Positions 1 to 9,228 of a DNA stretch of 64,000 nt are shown piece by piece. The notes under the pieces were generated by a model. That model saw nothing but the letters and a program-made list of their open reading frames with translations. It was not told the DNA's origin and did no database searches. Every line of letters starts with the position of its first letter. Position 1 is the first letter of the stretch. The position numbers and the translations under genes are program-made. Source of the DNA: Leifsonia xyli (GTDB lineage Bacteria; Actinomycetota; Actinomycetes; Actinomycetales; Microbacteriaceae). The DNA is taken from assembly GCA_001647635.1 (NCBI GenBank), contig CP014761.1, positions 1,240,001-1,304,000 of the forward strand, in the 5' to 3' direction.

Positions 1-429
1 GCCCGGTTCCAGGTCGGCGACCTCGTCGACACCGGACTGCCCGACGAGTGCGCGGACGCCGCCCTGTGCGCCGATGCGATCTTCTTCGCGACGGATCGCA
101 TCGCCGCCGTGCGCGAGGCGGCGCGCATCCTCCGCCCCGGCGGTCGCTACGCGTTCACGGCGGACGAGTCCGACGACGGACGTCCCCAGGCCGTGCCCGA
201 CTGGCGTCCCATCATCCAGGCCGGCGGCCTGCAGGTCGTGGAGCGGATCGAGATCCCCCGCTGGGCGGAGCAGCTAGGACGGATGTACGAGGTCTGGGTG
301 GCGAACCTCGACGAGGTCCGCGACACCCTCGGGGACGAGGCGGCGGACGAGATGCGGGAGGAAGCGGAGACGGTCGGCCCGACGCTCGGCACCCGCACCG
401 GCGTCCTCTACGTGGCACAGCGCCCCTAG
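1..429 (+). CDS. class I SAM-dependent methyltransferase, C-terminal part
   Basis: The reading frame is open from the first base, so the N-terminus with the SAM-binding motif I lies outside the window. What remains reads as the second half of a Rossmann-type methyltransferase: an acidic loop, the strand-plus-turn 'CADAIFFATDR', a helix ending 'EAARILRPGGR' (the usual post-motif III 'L(R/K)PGG' turn) followed by a strand, then a C-terminal lid. The substrate cannot be told from this part. The next gene starts 7 bases after its stop, so they may be cotranscribed. Family assignment is by motif; confidence is good for the fold and low for specificity. Confidence 0.75.
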   Translation, partial: ARFQVGDLVDTGLPDECADAALCADAIFFATDRIAAVREAARILRPGGRYAFTADESDDGRPQAVPDWRPIIQAGGLQVVERIEIPRWAEQLGRMYEVWVANLDEVRDTLGDEAADEMREEAETVGPTLGTRTGVLYVAQRP

Positions 430-436
430 GCTCCCG

Positions 437-766
437 ATGGCCGTCCACGACAGATTCGACGACATCGTGACCGCGTTCGTCGGCCGCCCCGGGGTCACTC
501 CGCCGTCCGGCGGCCCTCGCCGCTTCGGCTCCGACGCCCTCCGGGTCGACGGGTCCGTGTTCTGCATGGTCTCCAGCGGCGAGCGCTTCGTGGTGAAGCT
601 GCCGGCCGAGCGTGTGCAGGAGCTCATCGCCGCATCCGTCGGCGAGCCCTTCCAGGCGGGGAAGAAGACGCCTATGCGGCAGTGGCTGGTGGTGACGGAT
701 GAGGCGCCCGGGGTCTGGGAGTCGCTCGCGGAGGAGGCGTATGCCTTTTCGGCGTCGCGCGGATAG
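437..766 (+). CDS. small MmcQ/YjbR- or TfoX-like protein
   Basis: A 109-residue soluble protein. The central part, 'FCMVSSGERFVVKLPAERVQELIAA', followed by 'GEPFQAG' and a C-terminal '(M/P)RQWLVV' strand, resembles the MmcQ/YjbR and TfoX N-terminal families, small alpha-beta proteins of unknown exact role that are common in actinobacteria. There is no signal peptide or membrane segment. It starts 7 bases after the methyltransferase stop and is convergent with the following DUF2510 gene. The family match rests on general pattern, so the name is tentative. Confidence 0.6.
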   Translation: MAVHDRFDDIVTAFVGRPGVTPPSGGPRRFGSDALRVDGSVFCMVSSGERFVVKLPAERVQELIAASVGEPFQAGKKTPMRQWLVVTDEAPGVWESLAEEAYAFSASRG

Positions 767-800
767 CCCGGACGGGTAGGGCTCTCGGCGTCGGCTTGAC

Positions 801-1730
801 CTACTGGCTCGTCCAGCCGAGCGAGCCCTTGTCATCCTGCACGTGAACCTGCACGGGATGGACGACGCCCGAGCTGTCGGTCGCCGTGCACTCGAACGTG
901 GTTCCCATGGTCAACGGCGGGGAGGTCGGGCAGACCGCCGTGACAGACAGCCCCGTGCGCGTCGAGAAGGTCCGCACGATGTCGCTCTCGAGCAGCGTGT
1001 GGTCATGCGGGCCCACCGCGCCCAGCCCGATGACGACGAGGCTCGCGAGCGAGATGACGGTCGTCAGCCCGCCCAGCGCGAGCCCGACCACCGAGCGGGC
1101 CATCCCGACGCCGATGTTCCGCGCCCGGCTGGTGCCGACGATCCCCCAGATGAGCGCGCCGATGCCCGTCAGCCCGGGGGTGGAACCGAGCAGCTCGCGC
1201 AGGAGCAGCAGCCCCGCGGAGACGATGCCGAGCCCGAGCGCCCAGGCGGCTGCCGAGTTCTTGCCGTGGTACGCGTCGTAGGCCGGGTTGTAGAGGCGCC
1301 CGCCGTACTGGTGCGGCGGAGGAGGCGGTGGCGTCGTCCACGAGACGGGCGGAGCGACGGTGGGGTGCGGGGCGGTGTAACCGGTTCGCGGGGCGAGCGG
1401 GACGAGGGGCGCCGGCGGGGCGAGCGGGGCTCCGGGAGGCGTAGCGGTCGTCTGGGGGACGGGTGCGAGCACGACCGGGTGCGGCTGAGGGGCTTCGCTC
1501 GCCGCCTCGGCTGCGCGACGGGAGCGGCGCGTCGGAAGTGCCGGCGCCGGCGGGGGCTCCGGGTCGCTTGCGACCACGGCAGGCTCGGCGGCCGTGGTCG
1601 CGACGGCGTCCGGGTGCGCCGGGTGGATGCGCGTGTGCTGCGTCCACGCCACGCCGTCCCACCAGCGCGCGCGGGTGCCGTCGGCCGGGTCGGCGTACCA
1701 TCCCGCGACCGGCAGCGCGGCGTCGGTCAT
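801..1730 (-). CDS. DUF2510 membrane protein with DUF4190-like core
   Basis: A 309-residue protein. Residues about 8-37 form a clear DUF2510 motif (AGWYADPxxGxxxRWWDGxxWT), a short tryptophan-rich module found in actinobacterial membrane proteins. A long proline/alanine-rich linker follows to about residue 145. Two to three hydrophobic segments (about 158-235) resemble DUF4190. The last 70 residues are a predicted extracytoplasmic tail with two cysteines, similar in style to DUF4333. The likely role is envelope-associated; no enzymatic function is visible. It is convergent with the upstream small gene and shares its strand with the next membrane protein gene. Confidence 0.75.
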   Translation of the reverse strand: MTDAALPVAGWYADPADGTRARWWDGVAWTQHTRIHPAHPDAVATTAAEPAVVASDPEPPPAPALPTRRSRRAAEAASEAPQPHPVVLAPVPQTTATPPGAPLAPPAPLVPLAPRTGYTAPHPTVAPPVSWTTPPPPPPHQYGGRLYNPAYDAYHGKNSAAAWALGLGIVSAGLLLLRELLGSTPGLTGIGALIWGIVGTSRARNIGVGMARSVVGLALGGLTTVISLASLVVIGLGAVGPHDHTLLESDIVRTFSTRTGLSVTAVCPTSPPLTMGTTFECTATDSSGVVHPVQVHVQDDKGSLGWTSQ

Positions 1731-1878
1731 CGGCTCCCCCAGGTCGTCCCGGCTCCGCGCCGACCGTCGTCGCCGCGAGCCACGTGGTCACGCTACCGGC
1801 GCGTGCGGACGGTCGCTGGCCCCACTTGGGGTGGATTTGTCGCACCGAGAACCGGATGCACGGCCGGAGACGATCCGC

Positions 1879-2445
1879 TCAGCCGCGCGACTCGCGCGCC
1901 AGCCGCCGCAGCGTCATAAAGCATCCCAGAGCCGCGAACAGCAGCGCCAGCAGCACCTGCGGCAGGTAGGCCTGCCACATGTCGCCGTTGTTGAACACGT
2001 TGTCGAAGTACACATCCCAGAACTTCGAGTTGGTGAGCGCCTCGGTGAACGGGATGCCGACCGCCGCGACCACGTCGGTGAAGATCCCGGCGAGCAGGCT
2101 CAGGACCACCGTGACGACGACGATGGCGATGATCCCCCAGAACGCCCCGCGCGTCACGCGGGCTTTGGACCCCCGCCGGTACAGCCACACGGCCCCGACC
2201 GCGACGCCCCACGAGACGATGGATGCGATGAACCCGATGCTCCAGAGGATCGTCCACACGATGACGCCGGCCGGGATGACGAGCAGTGCGAGCGCCAGCC
2301 CGCGGGCGACGCGCTCGGGCTCGGTGAACGGCTGGGCGTCGGGCAGCTGCTGCCCGGGGAGCTGCTGCTCCTGCTGCGGCTCCGTCGGTTCCGTCGGCTG
2401 AGCATCAGCAATCGGCTCGATACGGTCGTCGGTGGCGTCGGTCAC
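1879..2445 (-). CDS. hypothetical four-helix membrane protein
   Basis: A 188-residue protein with an acidic, glutamine/proline-rich N-terminus (about 45 residues) followed by four hydrophobic segments (roughly 46-66, 70-90, 101-122 and 160-178). A short loop rich in F, N and D ('NSKFWDVYFDNVFNNGD') lies before the last helix. I do not recognise a family. It is divergent from the next gene, and the shared 184-bp intergenic region carries nested inverted repeats. It shares its strand with the DUF2510 gene, about 150 bp downstream. Confidence 0.65.
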   Translation of the reverse strand: MTDATDDRIEPIADAQPTEPTEPQQEQQLPGQQLPDAQPFTEPERVARGLALALLVIPAGVIVWTILWSIGFIASIVSWGVAVGAVWLYRRGSKARVTRGAFWGIIAIVVVTVVLSLLAGIFTDVVAAVGIPFTEALTNSKFWDVYFDNVFNNGDMWQAYLPQVLLALLFAALGCFMTLRRLARESRG

Positions 2446-2511
2446 GCGGATCCCCCAGTCTGCGCCCCACCCGGAGCGCCGGAGTCATCCTGGCAGATGC
2501 GCCGGCCCAGC

Positions 2512-2591
2512 GGGCGCCGGGGGCTCCCCCAGTTGAGGTCACGACGTGTGGATGCGCCTCCAACTGGGGACCGCGACCGCGCCCGGCGCCC
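2512..2591. repeat. nested inverted repeat in a divergent intergenic region
   Basis: Outer arms GGGCGCCGGG (2512-2521) and CCCGGCGCCC (2582-2591) enclose inner arms CCCCAGTTGAGG (2527-2538) and CCTCCAACTGGGG (2557-2569). The whole 80-bp unit could form a long hairpin or cruciform between two divergent genes. Confidence 0.6.
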
Positions 2592-2629
2592 ACTAGCGTC
2601 GGATCGGTGTACGCGATGTCGGGGGTGGC

Positions 2630-3475
2630 GTGGGAAACGATTCGGGACCACGAGACTGGCTCGCCGGCGGACGCTACTGGGACGAAAGCCCGTCGCCGCG
2701 CCGCGGTGCTCCCCCGCCGAGCCTGCCGCCCATCGCGTACCGGCCGATCATCCCGCCGCGCCGTCGGGGATCGTGGACGTGGAGCATCCTCGCCCTCCTC
2801 GTCGGCGCGGGCGCGGTCCTGGGTCTGTACGGCGCATCCCAGCTGCCCGGCCGCATCTCGCCGTTGTTCGGCCTCTTCGGCGGCATCGCCGCGGTCGTTT
2901 TCGGTATCGCCGCCTGGCGAACGCGCCCCCACGCGGGTGCCGCATGGTCGGTGCTCATCCCGATGGCCGTCATCGGCGCCGGACTGCTGACCGCGGGCAC
3001 CACAGCGGTCTCGTTTCACACGCTAACCACGTCGCCCGCCTCGGCAACGGTCCGCCTCCCCGGTTCCCAGCAGGTCGCCGCTCCCCCGGTTGTGCCCGCG
3101 ACGCCTGCCGCCGCCCAACCTCAACCGGCACCCCTACCTGCACCCGCGCCAGCGCCCGAGGCCGCGCCCGCGCGTCCCGTCGCCGACCGGATGTCGATGG
3201 GGCAGGCTCTCGGCACGCTTCAGTTCGGCCTGAAGTTCACGCGCGGTCCCGACGGGCTGCAGTCACCTGCTCTCGCTGTGACGAGCGGCGGCCTCGTCGT
3301 CGACCCCTTCTCGGTGACGCCCGAGCGGGTGCTGGCGATCCTGCCCGCGGGGACGACACTGACCTACACCGTGTCGCCGGACCGCCGGAACTATGCGGTC
3401 GTGCTGGTGAGCGACGCGGACCCGAGCCTGGTCGCGCGCTTCGACACCGTCAACGGCGTTATCGAGTTCGGATAG
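2630..3475 (+). CDS. hypothetical membrane protein with proline-rich linker
   Basis: A 281-residue protein starting at GTG. An N-terminal cytoplasmic stretch rich in P and R is followed by three hydrophobic segments (about 48-68, 77-95 and 103-125), an A/P-rich linker (about 145-185) and a C-terminal soluble domain of about 95 residues. That domain contains the phrase 'TPERVLAILPAGTTLTYTVSPDRRNYAVVL'. The domain is probably extracytoplasmic, but I do not recognise it. The start could lie a few codons away because no strong ribosome-binding site is visible. Confidence 0.6.
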   Translation: MGNDSGPRDWLAGGRYWDESPSPRRGAPPPSLPPIAYRPIIPPRRRGSWTWSILALLVGAGAVLGLYGASQLPGRISPLFGLFGGIAAVVFGIAAWRTRPHAGAAWSVLIPMAVIGAGLLTAGTTAVSFHTLTTSPASATVRLPGSQQVAAPPVVPATPAAAQPQPAPLPAPAPAPEAAPARPVADRMSMGQALGTLQFGLKFTRGPDGLQSPALAVTSGGLVVDPFSVTPERVLAILPAGTTLTYTVSPDRRNYAVVLVSDADPSLVARFDTVNGVIEFG

Positions 3476-3477
3476 CC

Positions 3478-3615
3478 GTGAGCGGCCCGAGCAGCGAGGA
3501 CGAACCGGAGATCACGGTCCAGATCATCCCGCACGCGGCGCCGCCGAATCCCGTGCGAGCCGGTTCGCTGTCGCATGCCTTCACGCGCGCCGCGGGGGCG
3601 GCCCGCAGCCGGTGA
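3478..3615 (+). CDS. possible 45-residue hypothetical protein
   Basis: A short frame beginning with GTG 2 bases after the previous stop and ending just before the convergent HxlR gene. It is a hydrophilic peptide with a basic C-terminus (TRAAGAARSR). The close spacing suggests translational coupling, but there is no recognisable domain and the frame may be chance. Confidence 0.3.
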   Translation: MSGPSSEDEPEITVQIIPHAAPPNPVRAGSLSHAFTRAAGAARSR

Positions 3616-3621
3616 CGAGGA

Positions 3622-4296
3622 TCAGCCGAGCGCCGGCACGTTCGCGCTGAAGGGCACCCGCAACCTCTCGGCGAACCGCTCGAACAGGGCCGGGTCGCCC
3701 TCGAGCTGCACCGCTCCCGTCGCCACCGCGGTGGTCGCGTCCAGCTCGCCCGCCATCACGTCGCGGATCTGAGGACCCGCGGTGATGACCAGGTCCGGGC
3801 TGTCGACCGGCCCCGGTCCGACGACGATGACGCCGTCGCGCATGATCACGTGCGAGGTCACGTCGGCCACGTGCACCTCGTAGGCGGTGTCCCAGTCCGC
3901 CGGAACCACGCCGTCTCCCGCGGCCACTTTCAGCGCCGCGGTGATGGATGCGGTGGTCACGATCTCCCCCTCACGCGGCGCGCGCATCCCGCCGGCACCC
4001 CAGCGGGAGAGCGCGTCGAGCGCCGGCCCCAGCTCCTCGCCGCGCGGCGTCAGCGCGTAGACGACCGAGCGCTCGGCGCCGGTGGGGGCCATCCGCTCGA
4101 CGATGCCCTCGTCCTCGAGCTCTTTGAGCCGCGAGGCCAGGGTGTTCGTCGGGATGCCGGGGAGCCCGGCCACCAGCTCCGAGTAGCGCCGGGGCCCCAC
4201 ACTGAGGTCGCGGAGGATCAGCAGCGTCCACCGCTGGCCGACGATCTCGGCCGCGCGCGCCAGGCCGCAGAACTGGCCGTAGTGCTGGTTCGTCAT
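3622..4296 (-). CDS. HxlR-family transcriptional repressor with C-terminal extension
   Basis: A 224-residue protein. Residues about 10-100 form an HxlR winged helix: 'CGLARAAEIVGQRWTLLILRDL' with the family cysteine near the N-terminus, 'RYSELVAGLPGIPTNTLASRLKELEDEGIV' as helix-turn-helix, and a wing ending 'YALTPRGEELGP'. The remaining ~115 residues form an SCP2-like or sterol-carrier-like tail often fused to actinobacterial HxlR proteins. The ATG at 4296 is preferred to an ATG nine codons upstream because the family normally begins with a few residues before the cysteine. It is divergent from the MFS gene, and the intergenic region has a pair of 16-bp direct repeats that are likely its operators. 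It probably controls the efflux pump and the reductase. Confidence 0.88.
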   Translation of the reverse strand: MTNQHYGQFCGLARAAEIVGQRWTLLILRDLSVGPRRYSELVAGLPGIPTNTLASRLKELEDEGIVERMAPTGAERSVVYALTPRGEELGPALDALSRWGAGGMRAPREGEIVTTASITAALKVAAGDGVVPADWDTAYEVHVADVTSHVIMRDGVIVVGPGPVDSPDLVITAGPQIRDVMAGELDATTAVATGAVQLEGDPALFERFAERLRVPFSANVPALG

Positions 4297-4316
4297 GACC
4301 CCAAGATTAGCACTTG

Positions 4317-4374
4317 ACTTCATTAATTGCAGTGTGCTTTATTTTGTGAAGCAGCTCAACTTCATTTTTTGCAG
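4317..4374. promoter_or_regulatory. paired direct repeats, probable HxlR operator
   Basis: ACTTCATTAATTGCAG (4317-4332) and ACTTCATTTTTTGCAG (4359-4374) match at 14 of 16 bases and start 42 bp apart, about four helical turns, so both would face the same side. The first copy overlaps a possible -35 TTGACT (4314-4319). The segment between them contains CTTTATTTTGTGAAG, which carries an inverted CTTCA half-site. The AT-rich block is striking in this GC-rich DNA. Confidence 0.6.
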
Positions 4375-4397
4375 CGACTCCGACGAAGGAGAAGGAC

Positions 4398-5876
4398 ATG
4401 ACCGACACCATCGCAGCTTCGACTCACTCCCCTGCAACCCCGGCGGCCTCCGGCGTGGAGCGCCGCAACCGCACCGCCCTCAGACTTCTGCTCGCCGCCG
4501 TCTTCGTGGTATTCCTCAACGAGACGATGATGGCGGTCGCGCTGCCGCGCATCCAGGAGTCCCTGCACATCGACGCGACGAAGGGACAGTGGCTGACGAC
4601 GGCGTTCGCGCTCACGATGGCGGTGGTCATCCCGATCACCGGTTGGCTGATGCAACGGCTGCGCACCCGGACCGTCTTCACGGTCGCGATGTCGAGTTTC
4701 GTCGTGGGCACGCTCATCGCTGCACTGTCACCGGCGTTCGAGGTGCTGGTCGCGGGCCGCGTGGTCCAGGCCGTCGGCACGGCGATCATGATGCCGCTCA
4801 TGATGACGACGGTGATGACGATCGTCCCGGTCGACGAGCGCGGGCGGACGATGGGGCGCGTCTCCATCGTCATGTCCGTCGCGCCGGCGGTCGGCCCCAT
4901 CGTGTCCGGTGCGCTCATCCAGGTGCTTCCCTGGCAGGGACTTTTCTGGGTGATGCTGCCGATCGGCCTCACAATGCTCGTGATCGGGATGCGCCGCGTG
5001 CCGAACGTGTCCGAGACCCGGAAGGTCCCGCTGGACGCGCTGTCCGTCATCCTCTCCGCCCTCGCGTTCTCGGCGCTCGTCTTCGGGCTCAGCCAGATCG
5101 GCGCGGCGGCGGTCGGCGAGGCGGTCGTCCAGCCGTGGATCCCCGTGGCCGTCGGTCTCGTGACGCTCGCCTTCTTCGTCCGGCGGCAGCTCGTCCTGCA
5201 GCGGACGGACTCGGCGCTGCTCGACCTGCGCACCTTCCTCTCGCGGGACTTCGCGGTCTCGGTCGCGATGATGACGATGGCGATGGTCGCCCTGTTCGGC
5301 GCATTCATCGTGCTGCCGCAGTTCGCCCGCTACACGCTCGGCCTCGACCCGCTGTGGGTCGGCGCGATCCTCCTCCCGGGCGGCCTGCTCATGGGCCTCG
5401 CCGGACCGACTGTCGGCCGACTGTACGACCGCTTCGGCCCGCGTCCGCTCGTCGTACCCGGCTCCGTCGGCCTGACGGTCGCACTGTGGACCATGGCGCT
5501 CGGCCTCGGCGAGGGCTCGTCCTGGGTGGTGCTACTCGCCGCGCACATCCTGCTGATGCTGTCGCTCGCCTTCCTCTTCACGCCGGCGTTCAGCGCCTCG
5601 CTCGGGTCGCTCCCCCAGCGCCTCTACTCGCACGGCAGCGCCACGATCGCCACGCTGCAGCAGGTCGCGGGCGCCGCGGGTACGGCGATCTTCATCGCCC
5701 TGTACGCGACCGGCGTGGCCTCGACCGGCGCCGCGAACCCCGACCTGCCGTCGGCCGCCGCCGCAGCAGCCGGTGCTCACCTCGCGTTCCTGGCCGGTGG
5801 CATCCTGTCGCTGGGGGTGGTCGTCCTGGCACTGTTCGTCCGGAAGCCCGTGGCTCCGGTCGAGTCGGCACACTGA
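4398..5876 (+). CDS. MFS drug efflux transporter, DHA2 (EmrB/QacA-like)
   Basis: A 492-residue integral membrane protein with about fourteen hydrophobic segments, as in the DHA2 family of proton-coupled drug exporters. The N-terminal signature 'FLNETMMAVALPRIQESLHI ... QWLTTAFALTMAVVIPITGWL' is typical of EmrB/QacA, and the loop 2/3 region 'LMQRLRTRTVF' matches motif A in position. The start is supported by GAAGGAGAAGG just upstream. It is divergent from the HxlR repressor across an AT-rich promoter/operator region and is followed 26 bp later by the DHFR-fold reductase gene. The substrate is unknown. Confidence 0.92.
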   Translation: MTDTIAASTHSPATPAASGVERRNRTALRLLLAAVFVVFLNETMMAVALPRIQESLHIDATKGQWLTTAFALTMAVVIPITGWLMQRLRTRTVFTVAMSSFVVGTLIAALSPAFEVLVAGRVVQAVGTAIMMPLMMTTVMTIVPVDERGRTMGRVSIVMSVAPAVGPIVSGALIQVLPWQGLFWVMLPIGLTMLVIGMRRVPNVSETRKVPLDALSVILSALAFSALVFGLSQIGAAAVGEAVVQPWIPVAVGLVTLAFFVRRQLVLQRTDSALLDLRTFLSRDFAVSVAMMTMAMVALFGAFIVLPQFARYTLGLDPLWVGAILLPGGLLMGLAGPTVGRLYDRFGPRPLVVPGSVGLTVALWTMALGLGEGSSWVVLLAAHILLMLSLAFLFTPAFSASLGSLPQRLYSHGSATIATLQQVAGAAGTAIFIALYATGVASTGAANPDLPSAAAAAAGAHLAFLAGGILSLGVVVLALFVRKPVAPVESAH

Positions 5877-5902
5877 ACGCACGCACGAGAAGGGGAACGA
5901 TC

Positions 5903-6499
5903 ATGAAGCTCACCGTCAGCCTGCAGGTCACTGTGGACGGAGTCGCCCAAGCGAACGGCGGCAACAGCGAGGAGCTGGATCCCGGATTCACCCGCGGCGG
6001 CTGGGCCATCGGGGTGGGCGATGCGGAAGCCGCGGGCTACATCCTGAAGACCTGGCGACGCCCCGACGCCTTCCTGCTGGGCCGCAAGACGTTCGACCTG
6101 TTCGAGACGTACTGGGGCGCGCGGAGCGACGACGGCGGGTTCGGCGAGGCGATCAGTTCCAAGCCCAAGTACGTCGTGTCGGACACGCTCAGCGACCCAG
6201 CCTGGGAGCAGACGACGGTCCTCTCCGGAGACCTCGCGGCGCGCATCCGCGAGCTGAAGGACGGCGGCGACGGCGAGCTGCTCCTGGTAGGCAGCGTCGC
6301 GCTCGCACGCTGGCTGCTCGAGAGCGAGCTGGTGGACGAGCTGAACCTCGTCCAGTTCCCCGTCATCGTCGGGCAGGGCGAGGCGTTCCTCCCTCGCAGG
6401 GGCCGCGACTTCGCCCTGGACCTGCAGGACGCACGGGTCTTCCCGAGCGGGATCGTCGCCCTGACCTACCGCGTCGGCGGCCGACCGCAGTACGCCTGA
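5903..6499 (+). CDS. dihydrofolate reductase-family (RibD C-terminal-like) protein
   Basis: A 198-residue protein of the DHFR/RibD C-terminal fold. The N-terminus 'MKLTVSLQVTVDGVAQ', the central 'FLLGRKTFDLFETYW' and the strand-helix 'KPKYVVSDTL' are typical, as is 'ELLLVGSVALARWLLESELVDELNLVQFPVIVGQGEAFL', where 'GS..(L)...L...LVDE' is the NADPH-side motif. Members of this group are usually annotated only as dihydrofolate reductase family protein; true folate reduction is not implied. The ATG has AAGGGG 9 bases upstream. It is likely cotranscribed with the MFS gene under HxlR control. Confidence 0.85.
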   Translation: MKLTVSLQVTVDGVAQANGGNSEELDPGFTRGGWAIGVGDAEAAGYILKTWRRPDAFLLGRKTFDLFETYWGARSDDGGFGEAISSKPKYVVSDTLSDPAWEQTTVLSGDLAARIRELKDGGDGELLLVGSVALARWLLESELVDELNLVQFPVIVGQGEAFLPRRGRDFALDLQDARVFPSGIVALTYRVGGRPQYA

Positions 6500-6554
6500 G
6501 CGGATCGCCCGAGAACCGCTTGCGGAGCGTCCCGAATGCGCGGACCGTCGGACG

Positions 6555-9217
6555 ATGACGAACGACAGCTCGTCCGCGATCCAGCCGGATGTCCGGGTGC
6601 GGGGCGCCCGCGAGCACAACCTGCAGAACGTCGACCTCACCGTCCCGCGCGACGCCATGGTCGTCTTCACCGGCGTCTCCGGCTCGGGGAAGTCGTCCCT
6701 CGCGTTCGGCACCCTGTTCGCGGAGTCGCAGCGCCGGTATCTCGAGTCGGTCGCCCCGTACGCCCGACGCCTCATCGACCAGGCCGGCGTCCCTGATGTC
6801 GACTCGATCAGCGGGATGCCGCCCGCCGTGGCCCTGCAGCAGCAGCGCGGCGGCCGAAACGCGCGCTCGACCGTGGGCAGCATCACGACGCTGTCCAGCC
6901 TGGTCCGGATGATGTACTCGCGTGCCGGCGACTACCCCGACGGCCAGCCCATGCTCTACGCCGAGGACTTCTCGCCGAACACCGTGCAGGGCGCATGCCC
7001 CGAATGCCACGGCATCGGCCGGGTGTACGAGGTCACCGAGAAGCAGATGGTCCCCGATCCGTCGCTCACCATCCGGGATCGGGCCATCGCCTCGTGGCCG
7101 ACCGCCTGGCACGGGCAGAACCAGCGCGACATCCTGGTCTCCCTCGGCTACGACGTCGACACTCCGTGGCGCGACCTGCCGCGGAAGGATCGGGACTGGA
7201 TCCTCTTCACGGAGGAACGGCCGACGGCCCCGGTGTACGCGGGGCTCACTCCGGCTCAGACGCGGAAGGCGATCCGCGCACGGATGGAGCCCAGCTACCA
7301 GGGGACGTTCGTCGGCGCCCGCCGCTACGTGCTCGACACCTTCGCGACCACCAAGAGCGCCTCCATGAAGAGGCGCGTCGCGGAGTTCCTGACCTCCGCC
7401 GTGTGCCCGGTCTGCCACGGCAAGCGGCTGAAGCCCGAAGCGCTCTCGGTGACATTCGAGGGACTCGACATCGCCGAGCTCTCCCGGCTCCCGCTGCACG
7501 AGCTCTCCGGGCGGCTGGCCGCGCTGGTGGCCGCATCCCGGGAGGAGTCGGTCACCTCCGGGCGGCGCTGGATGAGGACGCCCGACGGTCGGCGACCCAG
7601 CAGAGGATCGCCGCGGGCGGCGCCTCGCACGCCGCCGCTCCCGACGTGCGCCGGACCCCGAACCAGTCGGCCGAGAAACGCGCGGCCGCCCGACGCCTGG
7701 CCGCCGAGCTGCTGGAGCGGCTGCGTCCCATCATCGACCTCGGGCTGGGCTACCTGTCCCTGCACCGCACCACGCCGACCCTCTCCGGCGGCGAGCTGCA
7801 GCGGCTGCGGCTCGCCACCCAGCTCAGCTCGGAGCTGTTCGGCGTCGTGTATGTGCTCGACGAGCCCTCCGCCGGCCTCCACCCGCAGGATGTGAACGCG
7901 CTCCTCGGCATCCTCGAGGGCTTGAAAGCGCGGGGCAACAGCCTATTCGTCGTCGAGCACTCGGTGGAGGTGATGCGGCACGCCGACTGGCTGGTGGACA
8001 TCGGACCCGGCGCCGGCGAACGCGGCGGCCGTGTCCTGTACAGCGGGCCTCCCGACGGCCTGGCCGACGTCGACGAGTCCGTGACGCGGGACTACCTCCT
8101 CGGCGAGCGCGGGCTCGCTCTCCGGACTCCACGCTCGCCGACCGGGTGGATCTCGCTCGAAGATGTCACGCGCAACAACCTGCGCGGCGCCTCCGTCTCG
8201 CTTCCGCTCGGAGCGTTCACCGCGGTGACCGGCGTCTCCGGGTCGGGGAAGTCCAGCCTGGTCAGCCAGGTGGTCCCCGCCCTGCTCGGCGAGCACCTCG
8301 GCCGCCCCGTCGCCGTGACCGACGACGCGCCGGAGACCGACGACCTGCTCCTCGCTGACGCTCCCGAGGTGCTGGAGGGAACCATCTCCGGCGACCTCGC
8401 CGGGGTCCGCCGGGTCGTCACCATCGACCAGAAGCCCATCGGCCGCACCCCTCGCTCCAACGTCGCCACCTACACGGGCCTGTTCGACCACGTCCGCCGC
8501 CGTTTCGCGGAGACACCCGCCGCCCGGTCGCGCCGTTATCGGCCGGGCCGGTTCTCGTTCAACGTGGCCAGCGGCCGCTGCCCCACCTGCGAGGGCGAGG
8601 GCGCCGTCATGGTCGAGCTGCTCTTCCTCCCGTCCGTCTATACCGTCTGCCCCGAGTGCCACGGCGCCCGGTACAACCCCGAGACGCTCGAGATCATCTG
8701 GCGCGACCGGAACATCGCCGAGATCCTCGCCATGTCCGTGGAGGAGGCGCACGCCTTCTTCGGCGGTGAGGACGAGATCATGCGCTCGCTCACCGCCCTC
8801 GTGGATGTCGGACTCGGTTACCTGAGGCTGGGCCAGCCGGCGACCGAGTTGTCCGGCGGCGAGGCCCAGCGGGTCAAGCTGGCCTCCGAGCTCCAGCGCG
8901 CCCAGCGGGCCGACACCCTGTACGTGCTCGATGAGCCCACCTCCGGCCTCCACTGCGCCGACGCCGACCGCCTCATCGAGCACCTGCAGAGCCTGGTGGA
9001 TGCGGGCAACACGGTCGTCGTGGTCGAACTGGACATGCGCGTGGTCGCCACCGCCGACTATGTCGTCGACCTCGGGCCCGGCGCAGGTGAGGATGGTGGG
9101 ACGGTCGTCGCCGCCGGGACGCCGTCGGAGGTCGCGGGTGCGTCGGGCAGCGCGTCGGCCCCCTACCTGTCTACGGCTCTGCGTCAGGATCCAGTCACTG
9201 TCGGTGGCTCTCGGTAG
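6555..9217 (+). pseudogene. UvrA-like ABC ATPase (UvrA2 type), frameshifted
   Basis: A duplicated ABC-type ATPase related to excinuclease subunit A but shorter, as in the UvrA2 group linked to drug or DNA-damage resistance. The first half has Walker A 'GVSGSGKSSL' (near 6680), a CxxC zinc module 'CPECHGIGRVYE' and a second 'CPVCHGKRLKPE'. The second half has the signature 'LSGGELQRLRLA', Walker B 'VLDEPSAGLHP', another Walker A 'GVSGSGKSSL' (near 8230), 'CPTCEGEG', 'CPECHG' and 'LSGGEAQRVKLA'. The frame breaks near 7560: adding one G to the GGG there joins the frames and gives ...VTSGAALDEDARRS. It looks intact otherwise, so a sequencing deletion is more likely than real decay. Confidence 0.85.
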
Positions 9218-9228
9218 GGTCGACGACC

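Noticed and set aside
4296..4323. Longer HxlR start nine codons upstream
   Set aside because: The extra residues would extend into the AT-rich operator region and do not fit the family N-terminus.
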